A DNA stretch of 64,000 nt from Larkinella punicea (GTDB lineage Bacteria > Bacteroidota > Bacteroidia > Cytophagales > Spirosomataceae): assembly GCF_003334855.1 (NCBI RefSeq), contig NZ_QOWE01000021.1, positions 1 to 64,000 of the forward strand. The letters are read 5' to 3'. The first letter of the stretch is position 1, and every line of letters starts with the position of its first letter. The position numbers and the translations under genes are program-made. Positions 9,083 to 18,924 of this stretch are shown here, one piece after another. The notes below the pieces were generated by a model that saw only the letters and a program-made list of their open reading frames with translations, did no database searches and was not told the origin of the DNA.

Positions 9083-10233
9083 AACTACTCATTAACGCCT
9101 TTAACCTGGCTTCGGCCGGTGGGCTTAACGTAGCCCTGAATTTCCTGAAAAACATCCCGTATTTAAAAAGCGATGCCGACCACATTCATGTAATTGTCCC
9201 ACAAGCATGTGGTTATGAAGCACTTGAATCGGATAGCTTTAAAATTCATTACCTACCCAAAGCGTTGAACCACTGGATGACCCGTCCATTGATGGACCAT
9301 GTCTGGTATCCGAAGGTTTTGAATGAAATCAAGCCGGAAATTATTTTTACCATGGGCAACTTTCCGTCCCCGGTCCCCTACAAACAGGTCGTTTTGCTGC
9401 ATTTGCCACACCTGGCGTACCCGGAAGACAAAGCCCTCTGGAAACAGGTGGGGCCTGAAATTATCTTCAAGATCAAACTGCGCGACTGGGTTTTTAGAAG
9501 GCGGTTAACGCATGTCGACATTTTGCTGGTGCAGACCCATACCATGCTGAAACGACTGTTGCAGGTGTATCCCCAACTTCCTTCAATACAGCTTTTTCCG
9601 AATGCTTATACGTTATTAAACAGCCAGTCGACCTATGAATTGCCCGTCAAAAAGCAGCCCAACCTGACGTATTTGATGTGCTTGTCACGCTATTATCCAC
9701 ACAAAAATCTGGAGATCCTCGTTGAGGTGGCCCGGCTAATGAAAGCCCGGCAGATGCCCTACCGGATTTTTATTACCATCGAAGCTTGGCAACATCCGAA
9801 GGCGAAACGCCTTTTGGAAACGATAGCGCAGGCATCGCTGGCGGATTTCCTGATTCCCATCGGAAATGTCCCCGCCGACTGTGTAGCCTCTCTTTATCAC
9901 CAGGTTGACGGGCTGATTTTGCCGACCCTGCTGGAATCGTTCACGGCCACCTACGTCGATGCCATGCACTTTGGTGTTTCCATTTTCACGTCTCAACGTG
10001 ATTTTGCCGAAGAAATCTGTGGTGAAAGTGCGCATTATTTCGATCCGCTTTCAGCCCAAAGCATTGTCGATACGATTCACGCCGGCTATTCGAACGAGAC
10101 AAACCGGCAACACAAAATTTCGGCAGGACGCCTGCGCTCAACGACTTTACCCGATTGGCCGGAGGTCAGCCGAACGTGTTGGGAATTACTGGTATCTCTG
10201 GCCGAAAACAAAGAAATTAACGTAAAACAATGA
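9079..10233 (+). CDS. Family 4 glycosyltransferase
   Basis: GT-B enzyme of 384 residues. It begins MKLLINAFNLASAGGLNVAL, a typical nucleotide-sugar transferase N-terminus. The C-terminal domain contains LSRYYPHKNLEILVEVARL and the donor-binding segment ESFTATYVDAMHFGVSIFTS, in which Asp replaces the usual second Glu. The open frame extends upstream into the polymerase gene, but the ATG at 9079 overlaps the polymerase stop (ATGA) and matches the domain start, so it is chosen. The acceptor sugar is unknown. Confidence 0.87.
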   Translation: MKLLINAFNLASAGGLNVALNFLKNIPYLKSDADHIHVIVPQACGYEALESDSFKIHYLPKALNHWMTRPLMDHVWYPKVLNEIKPEIIFTMGNFPSPVPYKQVVLLHLPHLAYPEDKALWKQVGPEIIFKIKLRDWVFRRRLTHVDILLVQTHTMLKRLLQVYPQLPSIQLFPNAYTLLNSQSTYELPVKKQPNLTYLMCLSRYYPHKNLEILVEVARLMKARQMPYRIFITIEAWQHPKAKRLLETIAQASLADFLIPIGNVPADCVASLYHQVDGLILPTLLESFTATYVDAMHFGVSIFTSQRDFAEEICGESAHYFDPLSAQSIVDTIHAGYSNETNRQHKISAGRLRSTTLPDWPEVSRTCWELLVSLAENKEINVKQ

Positions 10234-10265
10234 ACTGAATCCAAACTGTCCTCCTCTTGAAAACC

Positions 10266-11000
10266 ATGATTCTAATCACAATCCTTCGGCGCCTTCGCCC
10301 GCTCATTCTGCCCTTCGTCGGAATAACCGCCTTTCTTTTTCTGGATGCCTGCCAGCCGTCCACCACCGATCCCATTGCATCCGGTTACGACTACCAGCCC
10401 CTGGAAAAAGGCAATTACTGGATTTATGAAGTGACAGAACAGCAATTTGCCCTCAACGGCAGCGCAACGACCCAAACGTATCAGTTGCGGGAAACCATCA
10501 CCCACGCCTACGCGGATGCGGTACCCATCGACCCGACCAGCAGTGCCACCTTTCGCGTGGAACGTCACCGCCGGGCCAACGACAGCCAGATCTGGCAACC
10601 CGACTCCGCAAACAGCATCCGAATCACTGATAACCAATTGATTAAAACCGAAAATAACCTTTCTTATATCAAGCTGGTTTTTCCGCTCATCGACCAGTTT
10701 CAGTGGAATGGCAATGCTTTCAATACGGCCGGAGAAGACCTGTACCAACTCAAAAATACAGACAAACCGTTCGTCGTTTTAAGCAAATCGTTTCCTGAAA
10801 CCGCCACCATTGTTCAGCAAAATGACTCGACACTGGTGTCGCAGGACAAACGACTGGAAATCTACGCGCGCGGGGTTGGCTTGATCTATAAAGAAAAAGT
10901 ACAATTGCAATTTTGCTCTTCAACGCCTTCGTGTGTTGGAAAAGCCCAAATCGACTACGGAATCCGGCAGTATTTCCGCCTGCGAACTTACGGAAAATGA
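10266..11000 (+). CDS. Predicted lipoprotein of unknown function
   Basis: No family is recognised. From the ATG at 10266 the protein has a basic start, a hydrophobic stretch and a lipobox ending LFLDAC (Cys29), so it should be lipidated and exported. An Asp two residues before the Cys is unusual for a lipobox. The mature part begins with Gly/Tyr-rich sequence (YQPLEKGNYWIYEV), a form common in Bacteroidota lipoproteins. A TTG at 10257 would add three residues. It sits between glycosyltransferase and methyltransferase genes and may be an accessory of the polysaccharide machinery; this is position-based only. Confidence 0.75.
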   Translation: MILITILRRLRPLILPFVGITAFLFLDACQPSTTDPIASGYDYQPLEKGNYWIYEVTEQQFALNGSATTQTYQLRETITHAYADAVPIDPTSSATFRVERHRRANDSQIWQPDSANSIRITDNQLIKTENNLSYIKLVFPLIDQFQWNGNAFNTAGEDLYQLKNTDKPFVVLSKSFPETATIVQQNDSTLVSQDKRLEIYARGVGLIYKEKVQLQFCSSTPSCVGKAQIDYGIRQYFRLRTYGK

Positions 11001-11112
11001 AACCGTCGCGTCCCGGTTTCGTTTCTCGCCCATAGAATGGATGTTTTTCTACAGGAACGCCCCTCTGCTTCTGACGATATTTGGTTTAGGTACCGGATCA
11101 AGAAGCGTCAAG

Positions 11113-11919
11113 ATGAATGCGAAACAACAAGTTCACGATTTCTGGAATGAGGCCTCCTGCGGTGAAGACTTATACCTGAAGGGGGAAACGCTTCGTCAGA
11201 AATACCATCAACAGGCCAAAGAACGATACAGTTTAGAGCCGTATATTGCCGACTTCGCTGACTTTCAATCATTTGCCGAGCGACAGGTTTTAGAAATCGG
11301 GGTAGGCTTGGGGGCGGATCACCAGAAATTTGCGGAGGCCCACGCTAACCTGCACGGTTGCGACCTGACCGAACGTGCCATTGCGCACACCCGCGAACGA
11401 TTGGCCTTGTTCAGTTTGCGCTCGGAACTACGGGTCGCTGACGCCGAAAACCTTCCGTATGAATCCAATACGTTTGACCTGGTGTATTCGTGGGGTGTTA
11501 TCCACCACAGCCCGGATACCCAGCGGGTTACGGATGAAATACTCCGGATTTTGAAACCCGGAGGGCTGGCGAAAGTCATGATCTACCACAAACACAGTTG
11601 GGTGGGCTACCTGCTCTGGCTGCGGTATGCACTCGCCCGGGGGAAGCCCACAACCGATCTCGCAGCCATCTATGCCAATCACCTGGAAAGCCCCGGAACC
11701 AAAGCCTACAGCAAGACCGAAGCCCTGCGGTTATTCGCCCAGTTTCGGCAGGTTTCCATCAAAACCGTCCTGACCCACGCCGATTTGCTGACTTCACAAG
11801 CCGGTCAGCGGCACCGGAGCTGGCTGCTCACCATCAGCCGCCGGCTGTATCCCCGCTGGCTGATCAAAACGTTTTTTCCGGGACACGGGCTGTATATGAT
11901 GATTTCCGCCATTAAATAA
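11113..11919 (+). CDS. Class I SAM-dependent methyltransferase
   Basis: Methyltransferase_11-type fold of 268 residues. Motif I is VLEIGVGLGADHQKF (about 57-71), followed by an acidic end of strand 2 (GCDLTERAI). The adenine-binding DAENLPYE is near residue 112, and the post-motif segment FDLVYSWGVIHHSPD with LRILKPGG follows. A longer frame opens at 10933 inside the lipoprotein gene, but that part has no homologous look; the ATG at 11113 starts just before a typical MNAKQQVHDFWNEASCGE N-terminus. It probably methylates a sugar or lipid intermediate of the locus; the substrate is not shown. Confidence 0.85.
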   Translation: MNAKQQVHDFWNEASCGEDLYLKGETLRQKYHQQAKERYSLEPYIADFADFQSFAERQVLEIGVGLGADHQKFAEAHANLHGCDLTERAIAHTRERLALFSLRSELRVADAENLPYESNTFDLVYSWGVIHHSPDTQRVTDEILRILKPGGLAKVMIYHKHSWVGYLLWLRYALARGKPTTDLAAIYANHLESPGTKAYSKTEALRLFAQFRQVSIKTVLTHADLLTSQAGQRHRSWLLTISRRLYPRWLIKTFFPGHGLYMMISAIK

Positions 11920-12035
11920 GCATTCAGGTAAAGTCCGTTGATCGTCCGGGTTTATCGCTACAATTTAAAACATTGGTATAAAGAATTATCAAACTCAACT
12001 ATAAGCCATGAACTTTAAACCGGTCTACTCCTAGC

Positions 12036-13943
12036 ATGTGCGGCATTGCGGGCATCGTCAGTACTTCCATTCCGCCGTCCGTCGACCTCCAATCGACCAT
12101 CCGCCACCGTGGGCCGGACGGGGAAGGTATTTTCAATGCACCGGGAATCCAACTGGCCCATACCCGTCTGGCAATCCTGGACCTATCGCTCAATGGCAGA
12201 CAGCCCATGCAAACCGCCGACGGTCGCTATGTGATTATCTTTAACGGCGAGATCTACAACCACCTCACCCTGCGTGCCGCCCTGACCGACCGCTATCTCT
12301 TTCGCTCGACGTCGGACACCGAAACGCTGCTGTACGGTTTTGCGGCCTACGGAACAGCGGTTTTCAGAAAACTGAACGGGATTTTTGCCTGCGCCATTTT
12401 CGATACCGTCACGCGCCAACTGGTGCTGGCCCGGGATCAGTTTGGCGTAAAACCGCTGTATTATTACCACAAAAACGGGTTGTTCCTCTTCAGTTCGGAG
12501 CTAAAAACCATTGCCGCCTATCCGGGAGTCGATAAAAGCATCGACTATCCGGCGCTCGTCAACTACCTCCATTTTCTGTATTCGCCCGGTATGCAGACGC
12601 CTTTTCAGCACGTCAGCAAGCTGTTGCCGGGTCATCTGATTCAGTTGCCGATTGACGAACCCGCATCGATCTGCCTCAAACGGTATTACGACCTGCCTTT
12701 CCGGGGCACCTATTCCGAACAATCCGAATCCCAGTTGCTGGAAGAACTTGACGAGCGGCTTTTCTGTGCCGTAAAACGCCAGTTGCAATCCGATGTTCCC
12801 CTGGCTTTTTTTCTGTCCGGTGGCCTGGATTCCAGTCTGGTCATGGCGATGGCCAAACGGGCGCATCCCAACGAGCGGCTGACCGGTTACACCATTCGCA
12901 CGGCGTTCCGGAATGGAACATTCGAGGGCTTTGAAAACGATTTGCCATATGCCCGGCAGGTGGCTGCCCATTTAAACGTCGATCTGGTGGAAGTGGATGC
13001 CAATGTAGACATCGTCCGCGATTTCGACCACATGATTTACCACCTTGACGAACCGCAGGCCGACACCGCCCCTTTTAACGTCCTGAATATCTGCCGGGAA
13101 GCCCGCAAAAACGGGCATACGGTTTTGCTGGGCGGAACAGCCGGAGACGATGTTTTTTCGGGTTACCGGCGTCATCAGGCCCTCAGTATGGAACCGTTTC
13201 TGAACCGGATTCCGCCCGCCGTGGGCCGCTTGCTGAACCGCACCATTAACCTCGGCACCAACGATGCGCCCTTGCTTCGGCGGCTTCGGAAATTGACCGC
13301 TGGTATGGGCCAGCCCCAACATGAACGAATGGCCGATTATTTTGCCCGTCTGCCCCTTGCCACCAACCATAACTTATTCGAAAGCACCATCGGAAAAACG
13401 CTGCACGGCCACCAGCCCAGCCACCAGTTGCTGACGGCCCTTGAGCGGATTCCTGACGAAAAAAACCTGCTCAACCAATTATTGTTCTGGGAGTTATCGT
13501 ATTTTCTGCCGGATCACAACCTGAACTATACCGACAAAATGAGCATGGCGGTTGGTATCGAAACCCGCGTACCTTTTCTGGATACCGAGTTGGTAGAATT
13601 CAGTACCAAACTGCCGCCATCCCTGAAAATGCACGGGCGAACCACCAAATACCTGCTCCGAAAAGTGGCCGAGCGGTATTTACCCCAATCTGTCATCTAC
13701 CGACCCAAAACCGGCTTCGGAACGCCCCTGCGCGACTGGCTCCGCACCGGCCAGTTGAACGAAATGCTCCAGCGGTATCTCTCCGAAGAAAGTCTGCGGA
13801 AACGGGGCATTTTCGATCCGGTAGCCGTACACCAGTTAATTCGGGATAATCAAAACGGAAAGCTCGATGCGTCCTATTCCATCTGGGGATTGATGGCCAT
13901 TGAGTCGTGGTTCCGCCAGTTTGTCGATTCCGACCATCCGTGA
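12036..13943 (+). CDS. asnB: Glutamine-hydrolysing asparagine synthase-family amidotransferase
   Basis: The N-terminal Ntn glutaminase domain has the nucleophile Cys2 (MCGIAGIV) and conserved RHRGPDGEG and FNGEIYN segments. The C-terminal synthase domain has the PPi loop SGGLDSS near residue 262. Length is 635, as in the common asnB type. Inside polysaccharide loci such proteins are often used to amidate uronic acids instead of making asparagine, so the target may be a hexuronic acid of the repeat unit (inference). A gap of 116 bases separates it from the methyltransferase, and only 3 bases from the next gene. Confidence 0.9.
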   Translation: MCGIAGIVSTSIPPSVDLQSTIRHRGPDGEGIFNAPGIQLAHTRLAILDLSLNGRQPMQTADGRYVIIFNGEIYNHLTLRAALTDRYLFRSTSDTETLLYGFAAYGTAVFRKLNGIFACAIFDTVTRQLVLARDQFGVKPLYYYHKNGLFLFSSELKTIAAYPGVDKSIDYPALVNYLHFLYSPGMQTPFQHVSKLLPGHLIQLPIDEPASICLKRYYDLPFRGTYSEQSESQLLEELDERLFCAVKRQLQSDVPLAFFLSGGLDSSLVMAMAKRAHPNERLTGYTIRTAFRNGTFEGFENDLPYARQVAAHLNVDLVEVDANVDIVRDFDHMIYHLDEPQADTAPFNVLNICREARKNGHTVLLGGTAGDDVFSGYRRHQALSMEPFLNRIPPAVGRLLNRTINLGTNDAPLLRRLRKLTAGMGQPQHERMADYFARLPLATNHNLFESTIGKTLHGHQPSHQLLTALERIPDEKNLLNQLLFWELSYFLPDHNLNYTDKMSMAVGIETRVPFLDTELVEFSTKLPPSLKMHGRTTKYLLRKVAERYLPQSVIYRPKTGFGTPLRDWLRTGQLNEMLQRYLSEESLRKRGIFDPVAVHQLIRDNQNGKLDASYSIWGLMAIESWFRQFVDSDHP

Positions 13944-13946
13944 CTT

Positions 13947-16124
13947 ATGAAACAACTTATTCTTCACCTGAAAACAGGAAACACCATACTGGAAGACATA
14001 CCCGCTCCGCAGGTCCGGCGCGGGCAGGTTCTCATTCAAACGCGCCGGACGCTGGTTTCGCTCGGCACCGAGCGCATGTTAGTGGAATTTAGCCGGGGCA
14101 GCCTGATTTCGAAAGCCCGCCAGCAACCCGACCGGGTGAAGCAGGTGCTGGAAAAAATCCGGACGGATGGCCTGATTCCAACGCTGGAAACGGTTTTTAA
14201 TAAACTGGATCAACCGCTGCCGCTCGGCTATTGCAACGTTGGCGAGGTGGTGGCAGTGGGGGATGGCGTCACCGATTTAGCCGTTGGCGACCGCGTTGCT
14301 TCCAACGGCCACCATGCCGAAGTGGTTTGCGTTCCGCGGAATCTGGTGGCGCGCGTACCCGACCGTGTCAGCGACGACGAAGCGGTTTTTACCGTCATTG
14401 GCTCCATCGGTTTGCAGGGCGTCCGGCTGTTGAATCCGACGCTGGGCGAAACTGTGGTGGTTGTTGGCCTGGGGCTTATCGGGCTGCTCACGGCCGAACT
14501 GCTCCGGCTGAACGGATGCCGGGTGATCGGACTGGATGTAGACGAGAAAAAGCTGGAACTGGCCCGCAGCCGGGGGGTGATTGCCCTGAATCCGGCGGGG
14601 GGTAGCGATGCCGTAAAAGCCGTTCTGGTGCTCACCCAGGGCGTTGGCGCAGATGGTGTCGTGATCACAGCCTCGGCCAAAAGTGACGAACTGATTTCGC
14701 AGGCCGCCCGCATGAGCCGCAAACGCGGACGCATTGTACTCGTGGGTGTTATCGGCCTCAACCTGAGCCGTGCCGAGTTTTACGAGAAAGAATTGACATT
14801 TCAGGTTTCCTGCTCCTACGGCCCCGGCCGCTACGACGACCTATACGAACAACAGGGGGCCGATTATCCGCTTCCGTTCGTTCGCTGGACGCAAAACCGC
14901 AATTTTCAAACCATCCTGCAACTGCTGGAAACGGGTCAACTGGACGTCAAACCGTTGATAACGGAAGTGGTGCCGTTCGAAAATTTCGACCGGATTTACC
15001 GCGAAATCTCCCATTCAGCGTCGATTGCATCGCTGCTGAGTTACCCGGAAAAACGGGATTTAAAACCGGTAGTCCGCTTGCGCGAAAGCCGGTACGAAAG
15101 CGTTGGAACGGCGGTCGCGGGCCTGATTGGTGCCGGCAATTTCACGAGTGCCGTCCTGTTACCCGCTCTAAAACAAACCGGTATCGCCTTAAAAACCATT
15201 GCCAGCGCCAACGGATTGAACGGAACCTTGCTGGCCCAAAAATACGATATTGCGCTCAGTACCACCGACTACCGGGAAGTGCTGAACGATCCGGAAATCA
15301 ATCTGGTGGTCATCACCACCCGCCACCAGCAGCACGCCCGGATGACCCGCGAGGCTCTGCTGGCGGGCAAACACGTTTTTGTCGAAAAACCGCTCGCCAT
15401 CTACGAAGACGAACTGCAGCAACTGGTGGAGGTGCATCAGCAAACCGACAAAACGGTTCTGGTGGGTTTCAACCGCCGGTTTTCGCCCCACGTTCAGAAA
15501 ATGAAAGCACTCCTGGGTGGTTCGGCGTCCGGCGATGTTCCAATGAACGTCATCGCTACGATGAACGCGGGTTTTATTCCGGCCACTTCCTGGGTACACG
15601 ACCGGGCCGTGGGCGGAGGACGAATCCCGGGCGAAGCCTGCCATTACGTCGATCTGATCACGTTTCTGACCGGCAGCCGGGTGGTGGCGGTTTGCATGAA
15701 TGCGATGGGGCGGCAAACCTCCGAAACGAGCGATTCGGCATCCCTCCTGCTGCGGTACGAAAATGGTTCGACGGGCGTCGTCAACTACTTCGCCAATGGC
15801 AGCAAAGCGTACGCCAAAGAGCGATTTGAGGTGTATTCGCAGGAACGAACCCTGGTCCTGGACAACTTCCGAACGCTGAAAGGCTACGGTTTCAAAGGCT
15901 TTTCCGACCTGTCGACGCAACAGGACAAAGGCCATAAAGCGCAGTTTCAGCGGCTGGTGGCGCAGGTGCGCACCGGCGGAGAACCGCTGATTCCTTTCAA
16001 TGAACTGGTCAATACCACCCGCACGATGCTGGCCGCCCTCCAAAGTTTAAAAACCAGACGGTGGGTGGAAGTCGCCACCGGCATTAGCGTGACTCAATCG
16101 ACAGAACCGTCTCCTATTCTATGA
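13947..16124 (+). CDS. Bi-domain oxidoreductase: zinc-type dehydrogenase fused to Gfo/Idh/MocA
   Basis: This 725-residue protein joins two NAD(P)-binding enzymes. Residues 1-365 are a medium-chain dehydrogenase with an MDR N-terminal fold and a Rossmann motif VVGLGLIGLLTAELL near 170. Residues 385-710 are a Gfo/Idh/MocA oxidoreductase with AGLIGAGNFTSAVL near 391 and the catalytic-type VEKPLAI near 480. The fusion is a known architecture in surface-polysaccharide clusters. The substrate is not established but is expected to be an oxidised nucleotide or lipid-linked sugar. It overlaps the heparinase-like gene by 4 bases (ATGA). Confidence 0.9.
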   Translation: MKQLILHLKTGNTILEDIPAPQVRRGQVLIQTRRTLVSLGTERMLVEFSRGSLISKARQQPDRVKQVLEKIRTDGLIPTLETVFNKLDQPLPLGYCNVGEVVAVGDGVTDLAVGDRVASNGHHAEVVCVPRNLVARVPDRVSDDEAVFTVIGSIGLQGVRLLNPTLGETVVVVGLGLIGLLTAELLRLNGCRVIGLDVDEKKLELARSRGVIALNPAGGSDAVKAVLVLTQGVGADGVVITASAKSDELISQAARMSRKRGRIVLVGVIGLNLSRAEFYEKELTFQVSCSYGPGRYDDLYEQQGADYPLPFVRWTQNRNFQTILQLLETGQLDVKPLITEVVPFENFDRIYREISHSASIASLLSYPEKRDLKPVVRLRESRYESVGTAVAGLIGAGNFTSAVLLPALKQTGIALKTIASANGLNGTLLAQKYDIALSTTDYREVLNDPEINLVVITTRHQQHARMTREALLAGKHVFVEKPLAIYEDELQQLVEVHQQTDKTVLVGFNRRFSPHVQKMKALLGGSASGDVPMNVIATMNAGFIPATSWVHDRAVGGGRIPGEACHYVDLITFLTGSRVVAVCMNAMGRQTSETSDSASLLLRYENGSTGVVNYFANGSKAYAKERFEVYSQERTLVLDNFRTLKGYGFKGFSDLSTQQDKGHKAQFQRLVAQVRTGGEPLIPFNELVNTTRTMLAALQSLKTRRWVEVATGISVTQSTEPSPIL

Positions 16125-17680
16125 AAAACTGGCGGCTTTATTGGAACACCATCCGGTATTTGCGGACGCGGCAACTGCTGTATCAGTTGGTAAACCGCTT
16201 GCGTTCAAAACCGTCATTGACCCTAAAAACCGTTCCGCCCGTCACTAATTTTCTGGCATTTACAGCCCCCGATAAACCGCAGCGTGTGACTGGACAAACG
16301 TTCACATTTCTGAATCAGTCCGTCTCGTTTCCAACGGAGGTCGACTGGAATTATGCAAAAAACGGAAAGCTCTGGCTGTATAACCTCAATTACTTCGATT
16401 TTCTGAATCAACCCGGTCTGGACCTTGAGCAGGGTATCGGTTTGATCCGGCAGTTTATGCGCCAGTCGGCAGAGTTGAACGGCGGTCTGGACCCCTACCC
16501 GGTTTCGTTGCGCATCATCAACTGGATTCGTTTCCTGTCGCATCACCAACTCCGGTTAGCCGACATCGACATTCATCTTCAGGCCCAGGTTCGGCTGCTG
16601 CAAGGCCGACTGGAATACCATCTTTCGGGAAATCATTTGCTGGAAAATGGGTTCGCTTTGCTGCTGGGATCGATGTATTTTCAAGATCGGCACTTGTACC
16701 GGAAAGCCATTCACCTCGTCCGGTCGCAACTGACTGAACAGTTGCTGCGGGATGGCGGACATTACGAACGCAGCCCGATGTACCACCAGATTATCCTGGA
16801 CCGGCTGCTCGACACCTGCCAGACCCTGAAAAAAGACGATTGGCATGATGATCGCGACGCCGACGGTTTTCTGCTGGAACAGGCCCGGCGGATGCTGAAC
16901 TGGCTGGTGACGATCACCTTTTCGAAGGGAACAATCCCGCTGATGAACGATGCCGCCGACGAAATGGCACCCACCACCGCCCAGCTTCGCGCCAAAGCCG
17001 AACGAATCGGGATCAAACCACAACGCACTAGTTTATCAGACAGCGGTTTTCGCCATTTCCTGACGCCGAAGTATGAAGCCCTGGCCAACGTTGGCACCAT
17101 CGGACCGGCTCATCAGCCGGGTCACGCACATGCCGATGCCTTTCATTTTGAACTTCACGTCCACGGTCAGCCGGTTCTGGTGGATAGCGGCACTTCCACC
17201 TACGAGATCAACGCCCGGCGGCAATGGGAACGCAGCACGGCAGCCCACAATACCGTGCAGGTTTTCGATGCCAATTCGTCGGACGTATGGGGCGGTTTTC
17301 GCGTGGGACGCCGGGCAACGGTCACGCTGCTGGAAGAAACGCCCACCCTCATCCGGGCGCAACACGATGGTTTTCAGCATCTCGGCCTCCGTCACGAACG
17401 CCAGTGGGTCGTGGCTCCCGACCGATTGACGATCATGGACCGGATCGACGACGGGCCAACCGCCGTAGCCCGCTTTTATCTGGCGCCTGGAGTTCGCCCG
17501 CTGGTGGTGAATCCGAATTGTCTGCGCTTCTCCTGGGGCAACATGGAATGGCAAAATGCGCTCGAAGTCAGCCAGAAAGCCGTTCAGGTTGCCCGGCAGT
17601 TCAACCAGCTTCTGCCGACGCTGGTGATCGAGGTTCAGTTCAAAAAAACAGTACGGACGATAATTACCTGTGTGGAATGA
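16121..17680 (+). CDS. Heparinase II/III family protein
   Basis: Probable polysaccharide lyase-like protein of 519 residues with an N-terminal helical toroid (about 60-320). A C-terminal heparinase II/III beta domain follows, including GHAHADAFHFEL near residue 334, VLVDSGTSTYE and ERSTAAHNTVQV. There is no obvious signal peptide; the first 30 residues are basic. That fits cytoplasmic or membrane-side action during synthesis and does not fit secreted degradation. Together with the bi-domain oxidoreductase before it and the WbuB-like glycosyltransferase after it, it forms a recurrent trio in uronic-acid-containing polysaccharide loci. Confidence 0.88.
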   Translation: MKNWRLYWNTIRYLRTRQLLYQLVNRLRSKPSLTLKTVPPVTNFLAFTAPDKPQRVTGQTFTFLNQSVSFPTEVDWNYAKNGKLWLYNLNYFDFLNQPGLDLEQGIGLIRQFMRQSAELNGGLDPYPVSLRIINWIRFLSHHQLRLADIDIHLQAQVRLLQGRLEYHLSGNHLLENGFALLLGSMYFQDRHLYRKAIHLVRSQLTEQLLRDGGHYERSPMYHQIILDRLLDTCQTLKKDDWHDDRDADGFLLEQARRMLNWLVTITFSKGTIPLMNDAADEMAPTTAQLRAKAERIGIKPQRTSLSDSGFRHFLTPKYEALANVGTIGPAHQPGHAHADAFHFELHVHGQPVLVDSGTSTYEINARRQWERSTAAHNTVQVFDANSSDVWGGFRVGRRATVTLLEETPTLIRAQHDGFQHLGLRHERQWVVAPDRLTIMDRIDDGPTAVARFYLAPGVRPLVVNPNCLRFSWGNMEWQNALEVSQKAVQVARQFNQLLPTLVIEVQFKKTVRTIITCVE

Positions 17681-18924
17681 AAATTGTCTATTTTTATCAG
17701 TACTTCTCAACGCCAAAGGGTTCCTGGGGAACCCGCGTGTACGATTTTGCCAAACAATGGACTGAAAAAGGCCATTCGGTCACCGTTGTCACCAGCATTT
17801 ACGCGAAGTCGGATCTGAAGGCCAGCCGCTGGACCGAGGAACAAATTATCGACGGCATCCGGGTGAAAATCCTGAACCTCCGCATCGACAACAAACAATC
17901 ACCGCTTCGGCGAATCTGGACCTTTTTCGCCTTCTCGATCTGGTCGAGCTGGTATGCTCTCACGTTGCCCGCTGATGTCGTCGTGGCTTCTTCCGGTCCC
18001 ATTACGGTGGGCATTCCCGGTTTGGTCGCCCGGTATTTGCGGGGCCGGAAGCTGGTTTTCGAAGCCCGGGATCTGTGGCCCGACACGGCCATTCTGATGG
18101 GCGCGTTGCCCAATCCGGTTCTCCAGAAACTGGCGTACCGGTTTGAGCGGCTCTGCTACCGGGCCGCACACCTGATCGTTGCCCTGTCGCCCGGTATTCA
18201 GCAGAACATTGCCCGGCGCTGCGGTTTCAACCACAGCATTTCCATCCCCAACGCAACCAACCTGGATCTTTTCGGCACACCCGTCGCCAACGTTCCGCTG
18301 CCCGCTTCGTTGTCCGGTAAAAAAGTCGTTATTTACACGGGAAACATCGGCGCCGTCAATAATTCCACCCTGCTGTTCGAAACGGCCAAAGCCCTGCGCC
18401 AGCGAAACGACATCGCGATATTGCTCATTGGCGACGGACAATTGAAGCAGGAACTCCTGACAAAACAGCAACAGGACGCTTTACCCAATTTCTTTATTTA
18501 TGATTTAATGCCTAAAAATGAATTGGTTGCCTACGTCCAGCAAGCCTGGTTAGCCATTGTTCCCCTCAAACGCGCGCCCCTGCTCGACACCTCATCGCCG
18601 AACAAACTGATGGAAGCCCTGGCCGCCGGAACACCGGTCATTCAGACCACCGATGGCTGGATAAGAACCTTTCTGGAAGAACATCAGTGCGGTTTTACGT
18701 TCAGTTCGGATGATCCGGCAGCCCTCGCGACATTGCTCATTTCATTGGCCGACGACCCCACCTGGCGTCCCGCCATGAGCCTGCGGGCATCGGCCGTAGC
18801 CCGGCGTCTGTTTGACAAGAACCAGTTAGCGACCGACTATTTAACCGCTTTATCCAATGTCTGCCAATCCAAGCCCCAAGCCACCGACCGCCTTACTGAC
18901 CGGACACACTGGATTTCTGGGTAA
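17677..18924 (+). CDS. Family 4 glycosyltransferase, WbuB-like
   Basis: GT-B enzyme of 415 residues. It starts MKIVYFYQYFSTPKGSWGTR, carries the FEARDLWPD motif typical of WbuB/WcaI-type transferases near residue 130, and VIYTGNIGAVNN at the start of the second domain. The donor-site segment is LDTSSPNKLMEALAAGTPVI. The open frame extends far upstream through the heparinase gene, but the ATG at 17677 overlaps its stop and starts the domain exactly. Its last 68 bases overlap the next gene in another frame. Confidence 0.88.
   Translation: MKIVYFYQYFSTPKGSWGTRVYDFAKQWTEKGHSVTVVTSIYAKSDLKASRWTEEQIIDGIRVKILNLRIDNKQSPLRRIWTFFAFSIWSSWYALTLPADVVVASSGPITVGIPGLVARYLRGRKLVFEARDLWPDTAILMGALPNPVLQKLAYRFERLCYRAAHLIVALSPGIQQNIARRCGFNHSISIPNATNLDLFGTPVANVPLPASLSGKKVVIYTGNIGAVNNSTLLFETAKALRQRNDIAILLIGDGQLKQELLTKQQQDALPNFFIYDLMPKNELVAYVQQAWLAIVPLKRAPLLDTSSPNKLMEALAAGTPVIQTTDGWIRTFLEEHQCGFTFSSDDPAALATLLISLADDPTWRPAMSLRASAVARRLFDKNQLATDYLTALSNVCQSKPQATDRLTDRTHWISG

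Noticed and set aside
15189-16043. 284-codon minus-strand frame opposite the bi-domain oxidoreductase
   Set aside because: Shadow of a strongly supported gene in the other strand; no signal, motif or promoter.
17224-17676. 151-codon upstream extension of the glycosyltransferase at 17677
   Set aside because: It overlaps the heparinase-like gene and is Arg/Pro/Gly-rich without domain sense.
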